Origin: Anthoceros angustus
Taxonomy: Eukaryota; Streptophyta; Anthocerotopsida; Anthocerotales; Anthocerotaceae
DNA: 64,000 nucleotides
Direction: 5' to 3'
NCBI GenBank assembly: GCA_010909165.1
Contig: MU008236.1
Span: 1-64,000 of the forward strand
The translations under genes were made by a program, and so were the position numbers. Under the pieces are notes generated by a model. That model searched no databases, was not told the origin of the DNA, and saw only the letters and a list, made by a program, of their open reading frames with translations. Shown here one piece after another: positions 21,501-32,272 of the stretch (the stretch's first letter is position 1; the number at the start of each line of letters is the position of its first letter).

Positions 21501-22611
21501 CCCCACCGCCGTAGGTTGCTTGCCTATCACGGTAGGCTGACTGCCTACGGTCGTGGGCTGCCTACCTACCATGGTAGGGTGACGGGGTGCCTGTCCTTCA
21601 GGCACCCAAGAAATGGTGGGAACTCCACCCACCCTTGGGGATGACCCTCCTACAGTAGTAGGCTGCACTCCTACCATGGTAGGTCCCCCCTCATATACTA
21701 CCACTTGGCCTTGATTGTACTGCATCTCCTGCTCTCCCCCTTGAGGCTCATTTGAGGGGATATCCTCCACCTCCGGCAATCCCATATGTATTGCTATCAC
21801 CTCCTCCTCTCTCGGTTTCGGTGCTGCGATGCTTGAGGATGCTTGTCCTCCCAAGGTCTTCCTTAAAGCCAAAGGCAAGGGCCTTTCTAAGCTTGGCTTG
21901 AGGTGAATAACCTCAAAGGGATGCCAAGAATCTTTGAGCTCCTTGCTAGTCAAGAGCCCCTCCGTTTCCCACAAATGCATCAATTAAGTGCTAAGGTAGC
22001 AAGGCCTCGCACTTCCCTCATTCACAGTGTTGGGCTTGAGGAGCTTCTCCCTATGGTGGATGTAAGCCTCATACATAATTGTTCCCCAATCCGGCTTGGC
22101 TCCTCTCACAATCTTCCACAGGAACTGCAAGAAATTGATGTTAAAATAGGAGCTGCGCTGATAGTTCACCAACCCCAAGACAATCTTGGAGAAGAGCCTC
22201 CACTGGAGCTCCTTGATGTTCTCCGTCTTCCAGCCACTCTTGGTCTTGGCCTTCATCCCCCCATTGACGAGGTCCAATACCTCCTGGGGTATGTCCGTGG
22301 TAGGGGCTCTTTTCCCCCCATTTGACCTCTCAAGAAGAGCAATTCCGGAGCTCTCCTCCTCCGGTCTTCCATACACTTGGCGGATGCTCCTAACCTCCAG
22401 CAGTGGTTCGATCACAGCATTCCTCTCGACAGTGCCAGTGCATCAATTGGTGAAGATTGACATAGCATTCTTCAATTAGCTCCAAATTCGTGTAGGCCCA
22501 TTGGCGACCATACACCCATCCCAACTGTATGTTATCCTCCTCTGCCCACTGCCTGAAATCTACCAAATCCTTGGGGTTCAGCTGCCCCGCGAAGCAAGTG
22601 AATTGCGGCAT
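18589..22611 (-). CDS. Coiled-coil protein of a pol-less LTR element (broken)
   Basis: Read leftwards from the ATG at 22611: an N-terminal block MPQFTCFAGQL...DFRQWAEEDNIQLGWVYG...NLELIEECYVNLHQ; a middle block at 22415-21984 (IKELQWRLFSKIVLGLVNYQ, FLQFLWKIVRGAKPDWGTIM) that vaguely recalls plant transposon-associated Gag-like domains; a repeat region with QPTTVG/KQPTAVG units (21700-21440); long coiled coils (DEKVTKLEKVVEKLQQDILD; EEVKVNKAREAEE; later ENIALHVRVGELTL); and an acidic, hydrophilic C-terminus. Frames change several times and a 0.97 kb tandem duplication interrupts it. Without duplications it would be about 1,000 residues. No protease, RT or integrase was seen. A plus-strand relative lies at 35730-36739. 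Function unknown; a Gag-like structural role is a guess. Confidence 0.6.
20469..20710. repeat. Palindrome array inside the coiled-coil ORF, copy 1
   Basis: Repeats of the CCTACC..GGTAGG type, including a perfect 14-bp palindrome CCTACCATGGTAGG at 20590-20603. Several other units are degraded relative to 21443-21684, for example the unit ending ACCATGGTGGTCC at 20699-20710. Confidence 0.7.
21443..21684. repeat. Palindrome array inside the coiled-coil ORF, copy 2
   Basis: About nine units such as CCTACCGTAGG, CCGCCGTAGG and ATCACGGTAGG, with perfect palindromes CCTACCATGGTAGG at 21565-21578 and 21670-21683. On the minus strand the units encode QPTTVG, KQPTAVG, SQPTVIG and similar. The symmetry at DNA level is stronger than the peptide repeat requires. 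Confidence 0.75.
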
Positions 22612-22830
22612 TTCCAGGCTGCATTCGCCTTATGGTAATCCTCCTGCTATCGGCCTCTTGCCTCTTCCCATGTCGCCGCCTGAGAGTGAGCCCCTGATGG
22701 GCGCCTCCTTCCCCTGTCCCTTCGCTCCTCAAGTCATGGTTCCTCCTTACTTCCCAAGCGTCTTCAAGGTTGGAAGGAAATTACTTCCCAATTCCAGGCT
22801 GCTTGGGCAGTCTTGGAGCTTCACTCCCAG

Positions 22831-25800
22831 ACACTTCTCCTTCTCGCCACTGGCAAACCACCCTGGTGCACAATTACAGCGTTAGTCATGGCTTGCCCTC
22901 CCCAACTGTTGTCCTTCCTCTCGTGGCCCCTTCCTCCAGGGCAAGGCACGCCGACAAGGCAGTCTCGATGCTTCTTCTCGTGCCTTCTCTCGTGCTCTTG
23001 GGTTTCTCTTCCCCTTGCGCCCTCAGTCTCCATAGCTCCTTCAATAAGTTGCGACGCGCCAGGCGCTCCGTCCTCGTGCCTTCTGCCCCTCACAGTGTTG
23101 TCATGAAAGACAAGCAGCACAAGGTGGGACATACTCGGGACAGTCCCAGCGACGAGTATACTCGGGACGGTCCCCAATTCAGCCATACTCGAGATTGTCC
23201 CACCTACAATTAAACAGCGGACAACTCAAGGTAAGAAAGAGTGTTTACTAAATAGAAGGAGCATATGGACAGAATGTTCTAGTATGGATCTTTTTTGCAA
23301 AATATGCTAGTATAGAAATTCTCTTTTTCTTTAAGACAGGTAATCGGCCGGTTATCATCCAAGTACACGTGCTAAATAAGCATGTTAGTTTCAAACCCTA
23401 GGTTAGAGGATGGGTTCACAAAACCCCTCACAGCTAGTTAGGCAGTGCAAAACGTGGGAGAAGCGTGCAGGCGGATCTTTCTTGCGAGAATGATGGAAAT
23501 GGTGGCTGAGGCGAGCGGCGTGAAGATGGCGGCCTTGGAGCAAAGATAAGTGGCAGATTAGGGCTGTTGTATGCAGTTGTTGAAGTTGCACCTGTGAGCG
23601 CTGCGCATAGGGGAGAAATCCCAAGGCCCTTCTTGCAAAAACGCAATCTGTAATGCAATATGGAGTGGAAGCTTAGATTCAGAGCGTGTTTTTGAGCAAC
23701 GGGATGTTGTGTGCAGGCTTGTGTGTGATTTTCCAACTCACAGTCATGCAAACTGCGTGACCCTCTTCAATGCTGGACAGCATGCTGCAAGCAATGCTGC
23801 CTGCTTGTTCACTTCAACAACTACCCTCTTGGGAGCATGGCGCCTAGGGAGAAAGCACAGCAGTGGCGCTGCCAAGCATCTATAGCGAGGCGGCCAGCCT
23901 GAAGACACCCAGCATTGGGTCATGGTAGCTGTTGTGTAAATCTGGACAGGGACAGCAAGCATTCGAGTCTGTCGGCTCCCAGCCAGGACTTGTAGGCAGA
24001 TTGCTGTTGAGGATTACATCTTCTTTTCATTTCAATTCAGGGATTTTATTTGTTACATTCCCATTCAGATCCTTCTTGGTTGACATTTTGGTTGGAAGGC
24101 ACTGATTTCAGTGCATCCTTTTATCAATCTGAGGAGGGATTTGACCAGATTCAGTGTTTCCTTGTTGATTTGAGAGGGGAGCTGACCATACTAGTGCTTG
24201 CTTTCATGGGTGATGCACCCAGATGAGAGTGAGACAAGTCCACGCTACCGCCTTCGAACTCGTGACATTCCCAGCAGGATCACCCGTAAGCGAGTGCAAG
24301 CAAGGAGGAGGTGGGCAACCAGGAGGCAACAGCAGTGGCAGGAGAACATTCAGGACAACATTCAACCTCCAACACTGCAGCCAGCCACAAGTCCTATAGC
24401 TAACTGGTCACCTTTGTCACCAAATTTGTGCGTCAAGCGATTCGACTCGAGAATAGCGGCAAGGACATCCGAGGCAGAGCACCTTTTTCCGGGCAGTCCG
24501 AGCTACAACCGTGCCCGGGCGGTCCAGCCGACAACCATACTCGGGGCAGAACTTAGCTGATTACTCAGGGGATTCAGACACAATGGAGGGAGGAGGACCA
24601 TATCAGCCGAGTGAAATTCAAACATGTTTCAGCATACAATCATCTATATATGTTTGAGTAGTTGGTTGGTATCTAGCCCGGACACTTCTCCTTCCGCCAG
24701 CAAAACCACCGTGCACAATTACTAGTCATGGCTTGCCCTCCCAACGTTGTCCTTCCTCTCGTGGCCCCTTCCTCCAGGGCAAGGCACGCCGACAAGGCAG
24801 TCTCGATGCTTCTTCTCGTGCCTTCTCTCGTGCTCTTGGGTTTCTCTTCCCCTGCGCCTCGGTCTATAGCTCCTTCATTGTTAGTGCGCCAGCGCCTCCG
24901 CCCTCGTGCCTTCGCCTCACGGTTGTCATGAAAGACAAGCAGCACAAGGTGGGACATACTCGGGACAGTCCCAGAAGTATACTCGGGGCGGTCCCAATTC
25001 GACCATACTCGAGATTGTCCCACCTACAAAAATGGACAACCCAAGGTAAGAAAGAGTGTTTACTAAATAGAAGGAGTATATGGAGAATGTTCTAGTATGG
25101 ATCTTTTTGCAAAATATGCTAGTATAGAAATTTCTTTTCTTTAAGACAGGTAATCGGCCGGTTATCATCCAAGTACACGTGCTAAATAAGCATGTTAGTT
25201 TCAAACCCTAGGTTAGAGGATGGGTTCACAAAACCCCACTACAGGCTAGTTAGAGCAGGCTGCAAAAACGTGGGAGAACTGTGCCAAGGGCGGATGCGCT
25301 GCAGAATGATGGAAATGGCTGGGCGCAAACGTGGCTGAGAGGCACGCGTGAAGATGGCGACGCACTGGAGCAAAGATAAGTGGTGACAGTACGTTGTATG
25401 ATTGTTGAAGTTCGAGCTGCGCATGAGAAATCCCAAGGCCCTTCTTGCAAAAACGCAATCAAATGTACAATATGGAGTGGAAGCTTAGATTGAGCGTGTT
25501 TTTGAGCAACGGGATGTTGTGTGCAGGCTTGTGTGTGATTTTCCAACTCACGATCATGCAAGCTGGACCCTCTTCAATGCCGATGGCGATGTCGCAATGC
25601 TTTTGTTCACTTCAACAACTACCTCTTGGGAGCATGGCGCCTAGGGAGAAAGCATGAAAGAAGCGCCGCGCTAAGCATCTATAGCGAGGTGACACCAAGA
25701 CACCAAGATTGGGTCATGGTAGTATGTGTAACCGATGTGACTAAGCATTCGAGTCTGCCGGCTCTACCAGGGACTTGTAGGCGATTCTTGAGGATTACTT

Positions 25801-26416
25801 CTTTTCATTTCAATTCGAGTGGATTTTATTTGTTACATTCCCATTCGATCCTTCTTGGTTGACATTTTGTTGGAAGGCACCGATTTCAAGCATCCTTTTA
25901 TCACGGGAGGAGGATTTGACGATCTGATGTTCCTTGTTGATTTGAGAGGGAGCGGCCATACTAGTGCTTGCTTTCATGGGTGATGCACCGATGAGAGTGA
26001 GACAAGTCCACACGCCGAACTCGTGACATTCCCAGGATCACCGTGGCGAGTGCAAGCAAGGAGGAGGTGGGCAACGAGGAGAACAGCGGTGGCGAGGAGA
26101 ACATTCGTGACAACATTCAACCTCCAACACTGCATGACCACACAGTCCTATAGCTAATCAATACCTTTGTCACACGGCGGAGGCCAGGCCGAGAATAGCG
26201 GCAAGGACATCCGTGAACCCAGAGCACCTTTTTTTCCAGGGGCCCGAGTACCGACGGACAAATCCACGACAACCATACTCGGGGCAGAACTTAGCTGATT
26301 ACTCAGGGGATTCAGACACAATGGAGGGAGGAGGACCATATCAGCCGAGTGAAATTCAAACATGTTTCAGCATACAATCATCTATATATGTTTGAGTAGT
26401 TGGCTGGGTATCTAGC
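22831..26416. repeat. Head-to-tail duplication pair 5 (about 1.8 kb unit)
   Basis: Copy 1 is 22831-24681 and copy 2 is 24682-26416, both beginning ACACTTCTCCTTC and ending GTTTGAGTAGTTGG plus GGTATCTAGC. The unit looks like LTR/leader sequence followed by the start of a gag. Copy 2 has lost or altered most CAG/CTG words of copy 1: CATTCAGATCC reads CATTCGATCC, GAGCTGACC reads GAGCGGCC, CACCCAGATG reads CACCGATG, CTCACAGTGTTG reads CTCACGGTTG. Homologous tails (from about 24540 and 26275) are identical for about 120 bp. Confidence 0.88.
24198..24560 (+). pseudogene. Gag N-terminal fragment of a plus-strand retroelement
   Basis: The frame reads PDESETSPRYRLRTRDIPSRITRKRVQARRRWATRRQ..., a basic, Gln-rich segment that would form the N-terminus of a Gag-like polyprotein. 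It is cut at 24681 by the duplication junction. In copy 2 the same place (about 25980-26160) is frame-broken. Past the second copy the frame is followed by the Gag-like piece at 26400, suggesting one original ORF. Gag identity is inferred from this continuity. Confidence 0.5.
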
Positions 26417-26725
26417 AGATGAGGCTTTGGACCTGTATGAGGTGCACCAGATGGATCTCATGGCAATGGTGGCCACGCCTAATCCTCTTTTCCAGGGTGC
26501 TTTACAATTAGCCTACAACGCTAAACTGGCCACGGCAATCAATACTCACCTCGCGGGCATTGCTCTTTGGGCTCATGACCAGCAGCCACAACCACCTCGG
26601 TTTTAGCGACTATAGAGAGGTTGGTGGCTATAGTGGGGGTGGATGAGCACATCCTGACAGCTAAACACACCAATCCAGTGGAGGTTGTCATGTTGTTGCT
26701 GTATGGGAAACAGAGCACCTAAGAC
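26400..26725 (+). pseudogene. Gag-like fragment (LQLAYNAKLAT type)
   Basis: The frame 26400-26606 reads LADEALDLYEVHQMDLMAMV then NPLFQGALQLAYNAKLATAI. The last segment closely matches NPQFQGVLQLAYNGKLAMVV at about 49350, so the two are related Gag-like ORFs of one family. A stop at 26604 and frameshifts after it break the frame. Downstream it stops near a possible LTR start TGTTGGAGC at 26738. Confidence 0.55.
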
Positions 26726-26737
26726 TCTATGTGGATC

Positions 26738-27290
26738 TTGTTGGAGCATCACAGGCATAAGCCGATCTTGAAGTGCTTGATGATGTCATGTACATGGCCC
26801 ATGGATGGCCTGACATGACATGTATGCATGTGTATGTATGCATATATGCGTATGGAGATGAAGGATGACATGATGTGTGGACATGTGGCGGTGATGTGTC
26901 ATGGCGCATGCAATCTATATGCATGGTTATGCATGTAAGGCGGTGCTATGGCGCATATATAGATAGATTTATTAGAAAATACATAAAATCATAAATCAAG
27001 GAAAAGGAATAGGCTGTTAAACACATAAAATATTATTATTTGAAGGCCAAGGAAAGTAGGATTATAAAGTGCCCACCATCGATACGGTGGACACTTCATC
27101 GAGAACTCCGGGGTTTTGCCTATATATGTAGGCACCACCATGGATTCTTGGATTGTTGATGTTTGTCTTGTTCTAATAGACAGCCATACTTGTCCTCGTG
27201 TCTTTGTCTCCTAGAGGTTCTTGTGGTTCGTTGCATTACGGTTGGGAGAATTTTCCATCTTGATTTCACCACATCAACAATCCTCTTGTT
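26738..27290 (+). promoter_or_regulatory. Possible 5' LTR/promoter region of the gypsy remnant
   Basis: It starts TGTTGGAGCATCAC, a common LTR start, and is rich in ATGCATGT-type words (26810-26940). A TATATA-containing box GCCTATATATGTAGGC lies at 27118-27133, about 650 bp before the first Gag-like ORF. I could not find its partner LTR or a convincing primer site, so the call rests on position and base pattern only. Confidence 0.3.
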
Positions 27291-27780
27291 GGGGACTAAG
27301 ATACTGATCTTGGAGGAGGCGCGCTGGAGATTGGAGGAAGAGGCGGAAGTCGCCCACCATCCAACCTGGAGGCAGTGCGATCCGAGAAGGTTGAGTGTTG
27401 CGAGAACTAGAGATAGGCTGATGTTTTTCGATGGGAATTTCGCCATTGATTACACGGCTTAGGTGTGGTAGTCTCACGATTCGAGTTAGCGTATGCGGAG
27501 AAGAGACGCATACATGAGCCGTTTGTGGATAGGCGGTGGATGTACTTTTACGGCTAGCTGGTTGGGCTAACGGTGGAAACAATTTGCCCTTTGACAACAT
27601 CCGTGCGCGTGGTGGGGCATAGGAGAAGTAACCATTGATGGTGTTCACGAGATCGGGGTGGGTGACGAAAGGACACTGCGCCTTCATCGGAGAAGTGCAC
27701 GCGTCTACTACGCCATTCAAGAGGACACGAACAATACGAGACAACGCCGATCACGGAGCAGTTTGGCGATTGGAGTCGCA

Positions 27781-28942
27781 AGAATGGAGCTTGAGTTCAC
27801 ACCAAGTAAGACGATGTCTTCACAGAAAACATGGAAGCATGTCTCTTGCGATTTCGAGGAGAAGTTTCGTTGGGCAATGGCGGAAAACAAGATGAAATAC
27901 AAGGGAGTTCACTCGGAGGATGGCGTTCATGAAGATGTCATCCTACCTTGCGGTGAGGCTCTAATGTATTACGAGATGAGAAGGCGGGATCCCGAAGGTG
28001 GCAGAGAAGAGAAGCGGTGCATGAGGGCCAAGAGGGCTGGTTCGAGCACCCCCCTCTTCGAGGACAAGCTCGAGCATCCGTGGACTTGATGTTCGCCAAG
28101 TTAACCACCATGTTTCCCCTGACTGGAAAAGATCCGAGGTCGAGGTTTTCTTTCGGGCCTAATGAGACATTGCGTGCATCTTACCTCAGTTGAAGGTTAC
28201 GGTGGAAGACACGGATGTAGAGGCGATGAGGAGGCTGAGATCTTCATGGCGGCTGCGAGACAAAGAAGGAAGGTGATGGACTGCATGGAGCGATGGGAGA
28301 GATATCGGTTGATAGACGCCTCAAATTGCCGAGAAGGTGCTCAAAGGAGATGCGATGGCCAGGCTTACTTGGAGGATCACGGAGTCGTGAAGGGCGCAGC
28401 GGAGAGAGGACACGGAATTCGTGTTTGTTCCAAGGTAGATCGGGAGCAGCACGATCCTCGGGACATGGCAAGCGGCCACATGTGCGAAGGAGAGGCCCTA
28501 ACAATGCAGTCAAGCGGTGTGAAGTGTGGCGGATCTTGGCGCCAAGGCGTTGAATGCGACTACAAGCGGTGGTCGAAGGGCAAGAACTGTAAGTCTTGTG
28601 GCGGATGGGGCACATGGAGGCAGCGTGTTGGGAAGCTCATCCCGAAGCCCAAGCTTGCATCGGGAGAAGGAGAAGGGCAAGGGCCCAAGTCGTAAGGCTC
28701 TCCTCGGGCAAGTGGAGGAGCTCAAGAAGGAGATGGCCAACATGGCCCGGCAGAGCAGCAGGATTTTGTTCTCGACTGATGAAGATGAGGCGTTTGGCAT
28801 GATGGCGGTGCGCAAAAGAAAGAAAGGCATTGTTGACTTTGGTGAAGGCGTCACTGAGTGCGGAACGGAATCGACCAAGATGCCGGAGAGTTTCCGGTCG
28901 AGGAAAACTCCACGAAGGTGTCAAGATCGGTCGAGACATTGA
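27781..28942 (+). pseudogene. Ty3/gypsy Gag remnant
   Basis: An ORF at about 27781-28089 (KTWKHVSCDFEEKFRWAMAE) is followed by frame-broken sequence. A CCHC-like knuckle is visible around 28560-28650 (KSCGG...; GHMEAACWEAHPEA in the next frame), followed by LLGQVEELKKEMANMARQSS and DEDEAFGMMAVRKRKKG (28526-28942). The GHMEAACWEAHP type is known from plant gypsy Gag. Frame changes of one base are numerous. Confidence 0.65.
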
Positions 28943-30668
28943 GGCGTTCTGGACAAGGCCATGGAGGTGCGATGAAGTCTTGTGGATCCGGGAGTGAAGG
29001 GCAACAACTTCAAAAACATCATGCGAGAATGGTGGAGAAAGGAGCTTGAATCCAGGATCTCTTCCTAGTATGGCCGGTTTGTGGCGAGCATCGATGCGAG
29101 GGCGAGGTGAAGGAGGTGTTGCCATGATTGATAACACGGATGACCTTTGATGGCTATGCTCCGATGAACGTGCTTGAACCGGAGCGGATCCGATCTGGGG
29201 AACACGGTGCGGGAGGCACTAAAGTTGTCGGACACAAGCTCGTTGCGGCGTGAACATCACCACCTCTGCAGTACCAAGGGCAGTCGGGAATGACGAGGAG
29301 GCCCGTGAAGATTGAATTGAAGCTCGAAGGATGCATCGTTGAAGTGAGATGTTTGGTCACCGGTGCAAAGACATATGATGTCTTCTGGTCGGACGGAACT
29401 CACCCGCCATGGGGTTGATCCCTTGCACCAAGCTTTCTGAGACCATTACGGTGGAGAGGAGATTTCACGCATGTTGCAATTCCTCTAAGGATGAATAGGA
29501 GTGGTGGCAAGAGCAGTGACGAGGATGACGCCATGATTGCCACGGTGCTCGAGTGAGCATCGACATGAGATGTGGGAGGAAAGCAGAGTTATCCTCTCTA
29601 GATGCCAAGCCAAGAGAGCGGAAGGTGTGCTTAAGGTTGTGCTCGATATTTGGATCAAGCGAGGGTTCGAGAACCGGTGAGGATCGACCTGGAATCTCAC
29701 GGACACATGTCCCGAGAGGTCGATCCGGTATGAGGCCCGCCAAGTCGGAGATCGGCGACGATGCTCTGAACGATGGAAGGTGGTCAAGGCATCCATTTGT
29801 TGGAGCTCGCCGAAATCGCTGGCACAGGCGGTGTTGCGTGTGGCGATGGCAATATACTGCGTGGAAAAGGATGAGAAGATTCCGCTAGGGTCGAATCTCG
29901 GTTCCTGGCGGTATCCAACACTCGAGCGAGAAGGAAGCGATTCGAGGCTGCGAGCTGCCTGACGTGAACTGGTTGGGAAGCGGGGTTGTCAAGCCGGTGG
30001 ATATCGATCGCGGGATGGGAATGCAAGACATTTTCGGCGGTGGCAAAGGTGAAGGCGTTTTGTTGGCGGAGCTCGCGCGAATCACGCGAGAAGTCCGCGA
30101 ATCCACGATGTTGGTACATTCTGAGAATGTGTGCGACCATGGACAAAGCGTCCGGTAGGGCCCTATGAAGAGATTCGGGCGTGGTTCGGCAATGAGTTGA
30201 TCATGGGCCGCGGTGCGTGTGGCTCATATGCACACAGAGCGATTCGGACAAATGTGGTGGAGGTGCTCGACGACAGAATTTGACAACTCAAGCGGAAGGT
30301 CGTGGATGATATCCTAGAGTTGGGAAGGTGCTCACAGTGAAGAGGATGGACAAGTTGCCATTTTACCACCGTGGTAGGGGAAGCCGAAGGGCATGGCCAA
30401 CTCGTGAGCACACCGCAATCTTATGCCTTGACGGGAGGAGATGGTGTGATTCGGATTTGAAGGGAATGAGCTTGGAGCTCAATGTTGAGGAACGCGAGCA
30501 AGCGATGGGCTTTGCCAAGAAGGACACTCGGACCATGGGCATCAGATCGGATGCTGGATGGCATTTGACATTTGATGCGAGGTGGTGTAAGCCACTTGGC
30601 GTTCCAACTTGCAGCGAAGCGAAAGCCTTCCTCCAACTACAGGATAAAGAGGTTCCTAAGGAAGATGA
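28943..30668 (+). pseudogene. Degraded gypsy protease region and linker
   Basis: Around 29314-29410 a plus-strand reading gives IELKLEGCIVEVRCLVTGAK and TYDVFW, which after one frame change resembles the TYDVLVGRELLYPMG block that follows the aspartic protease in plant gypsy elements. The rest of the interval is open in short pieces only. The last piece (30328-30720) holds LTVKRMDKLPFYHRGRG and KDTRTMGIRSD. The protease active site could not be seen. Confidence 0.5.
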
Positions 30669-31430
30669 GTGCGAGAGATTCAGATGGCGGTGGATCTTGA
30701 ATCGTCTACCAAGAGTGTGACGAAAGAGGTTCATGTATGGCACATTGCAGAAGATGTGAGCCCGGAAGATAAGCAGAAAATCATCAACATGCTTGAGAAA
30801 AACAAGGGTGCTTTTGCATTCAGTTGGAAGGAGCTGGGTAGGTATGAGAAGATCAAGTTCAAAGTAGTGACGACTCATGAAGAGCCCGTCTTCAGAAGGA
30901 GGCATCGCCTCAGTTCAGCAGAATGGGAGATTGTTGACAAACGCTGTCAAGACTTGTTCGAAGCAGGGTTGATAAGAAAATCAAGCTCTCAATATGCTGC
31001 TGCGACTGTCCTACCGCTCAAAAAGGATGAGAACGGTGAATGGAAGGACAGGAGGATGTGTGGCGACTACCGACCTCTAAACGAGGTGACTCCTATGGAG
31101 CGGTACCCCATGCCTACTCCAGACGAGATTTTCGATGCCATAGGTAAGGCAAAGTTCTTTACCAGCTTGGACTTCCGCTCAGGCTTCAACCAAATTGTGA
31201 TTGAAGAGCAGGACAAGTGCAAGACCCTTGGGGAAGGACCAGCTTTGGGAGTGGGAGACAATGCCGTTTGGGCTGAAAATGCTATATATTTCCAAAGAAT
31301 TGCGGATCTGGGCTGCAGGTGCCATTTGTGCGTTGTTACATAGATGATATCCGGTCTTTGTGAGACAATCGAAGAACATATGGAGCATCTAGAGATATTG
31401 CTCAGTCAAGCTCGGGTTTGAAAGCTCATC
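30669..31430 (+). pseudogene. Ty3/gypsy reverse transcriptase remnant
   Basis: RT fingers and palm are clear: EPVFRRRHRLSSAEWEIVDK, LIRKSSSQYAAATVLPLKKD, MCGDYRPLNEVTPMERYPMP, FTSLDFRSGFNQIVIEEQDK. The first catalytic Asp is in SLDF. After a frameshift (about 31235-31330) the catalytic YIDD box is at 31337-31348, followed by EEHMEHLEILLSQAR and HPKKCKFAFQD. Two or more frameshifts make it non-functional. Confidence 0.92.
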
Positions 31431-31445
31431 CTAAGAAATGCAAGT

Positions 31446-32151
31446 TTGCTTTCCAGGATCAGTATGGGGCATGAGATAGTACCGAGGCATCATGCCTCTC
31501 GGTGGCTAAGGTGCGTGATGCAAATGCCTAGACCAAAGGATGTAGCTCTTAGAGCCTTCACAGGTTTGGTGAACTATTACAGGAGGTTTATGAAGGACCT
31601 CGGTTCACATGTAAACCTGTATGAGCTGAAGAAAGACATTGCATGGAAATGGGACCAAGACCAGGAGTTGGCTTGGCAAGATCTTCGGGACCAGTTGGCA
31701 GAGAAGCCTATGCTGGCCAGGCCGAATTTTGATCACCCTTTCACTCTGTACACATCGGAGCACTGAGGCGGTGTTGTCACAACATGGTGCGATGGTGTTG
31801 AGCGAGTGATAGCTTATGCAAGCCGATCTAACAACTCCAAGTGAACTACCTCATATGAGGGAGAGTGTCTTGTCGCATGGGCGCTCGCATTTCGTGGTCT
31901 ATCTGTATGGAAGGCGTTAATCGGTCACAGATCACCAGCCACTTCATTGGCTGATGACCAACATGAAGTTGAGTGGTAAGCTAGCGGTGGCTCTCGAGTA
32001 CGATATGGAGATCGTGCACAGGGCAGGCAAGGTGCATCACAATGCAGATGGGCTAAGCAGAAACCCGCTGGAGAGTGACAAGGATGTCACAGAGCTCGAT
32101 GTGATGAGGGGCACGATGGTGCACCCAGCTTCATGGCACTCATGGCCGTGA
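31446..32151 (+). pseudogene. Ty3/gypsy RNase H remnant
   Basis: After the RT: FTGLVNYYRRFMKDL, AWQDLRDQLAEKPMLARPNF and FTLYTSEH (31446-31766), then after frame breaks RVIAYASR, and LEYDMEIVHRAGKVHHNADG with LSRNP (31954-32151), the usual C-terminal part of gypsy RNase H. No integrase follows in this element. Sequence of another kind begins near 32200. Confidence 0.88.
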
Positions 32152-32272
32152 TAGATGATCATGAAGAAGGACATGTGCCGACAGAGTCCGCTGTGATGTT
32201 TGAGACATCCTCAAGCCTGATTCAAGAAGGCAAGGTTCGAATGATCAAGGTGCTTGGCTAAACTCAGAAGGC

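Larger units (their letters stand above)
20017..21965. repeat. Head-to-tail duplication pair 4 (about 0.97 kb unit)
   Basis: Copy 1 is 20017-20986 and copy 2 is 20987 to about 21965. Both begin CCTAGAGCATCGGATTTTAC and end AGTCAAGAGCCCCTCCG. Copy 2 keeps a long open minus-strand frame (21983-21048). Copy 1 has the same sequence with many small deletions in the palindrome-rich part (20340-20710) and no single long frame. Confidence 0.88.

Noticed and set aside
30363-30905. Minus-strand 180-residue ORF
   Set aside because: It lies opposite the recognised gypsy RT on the plus strand and is its shadow.
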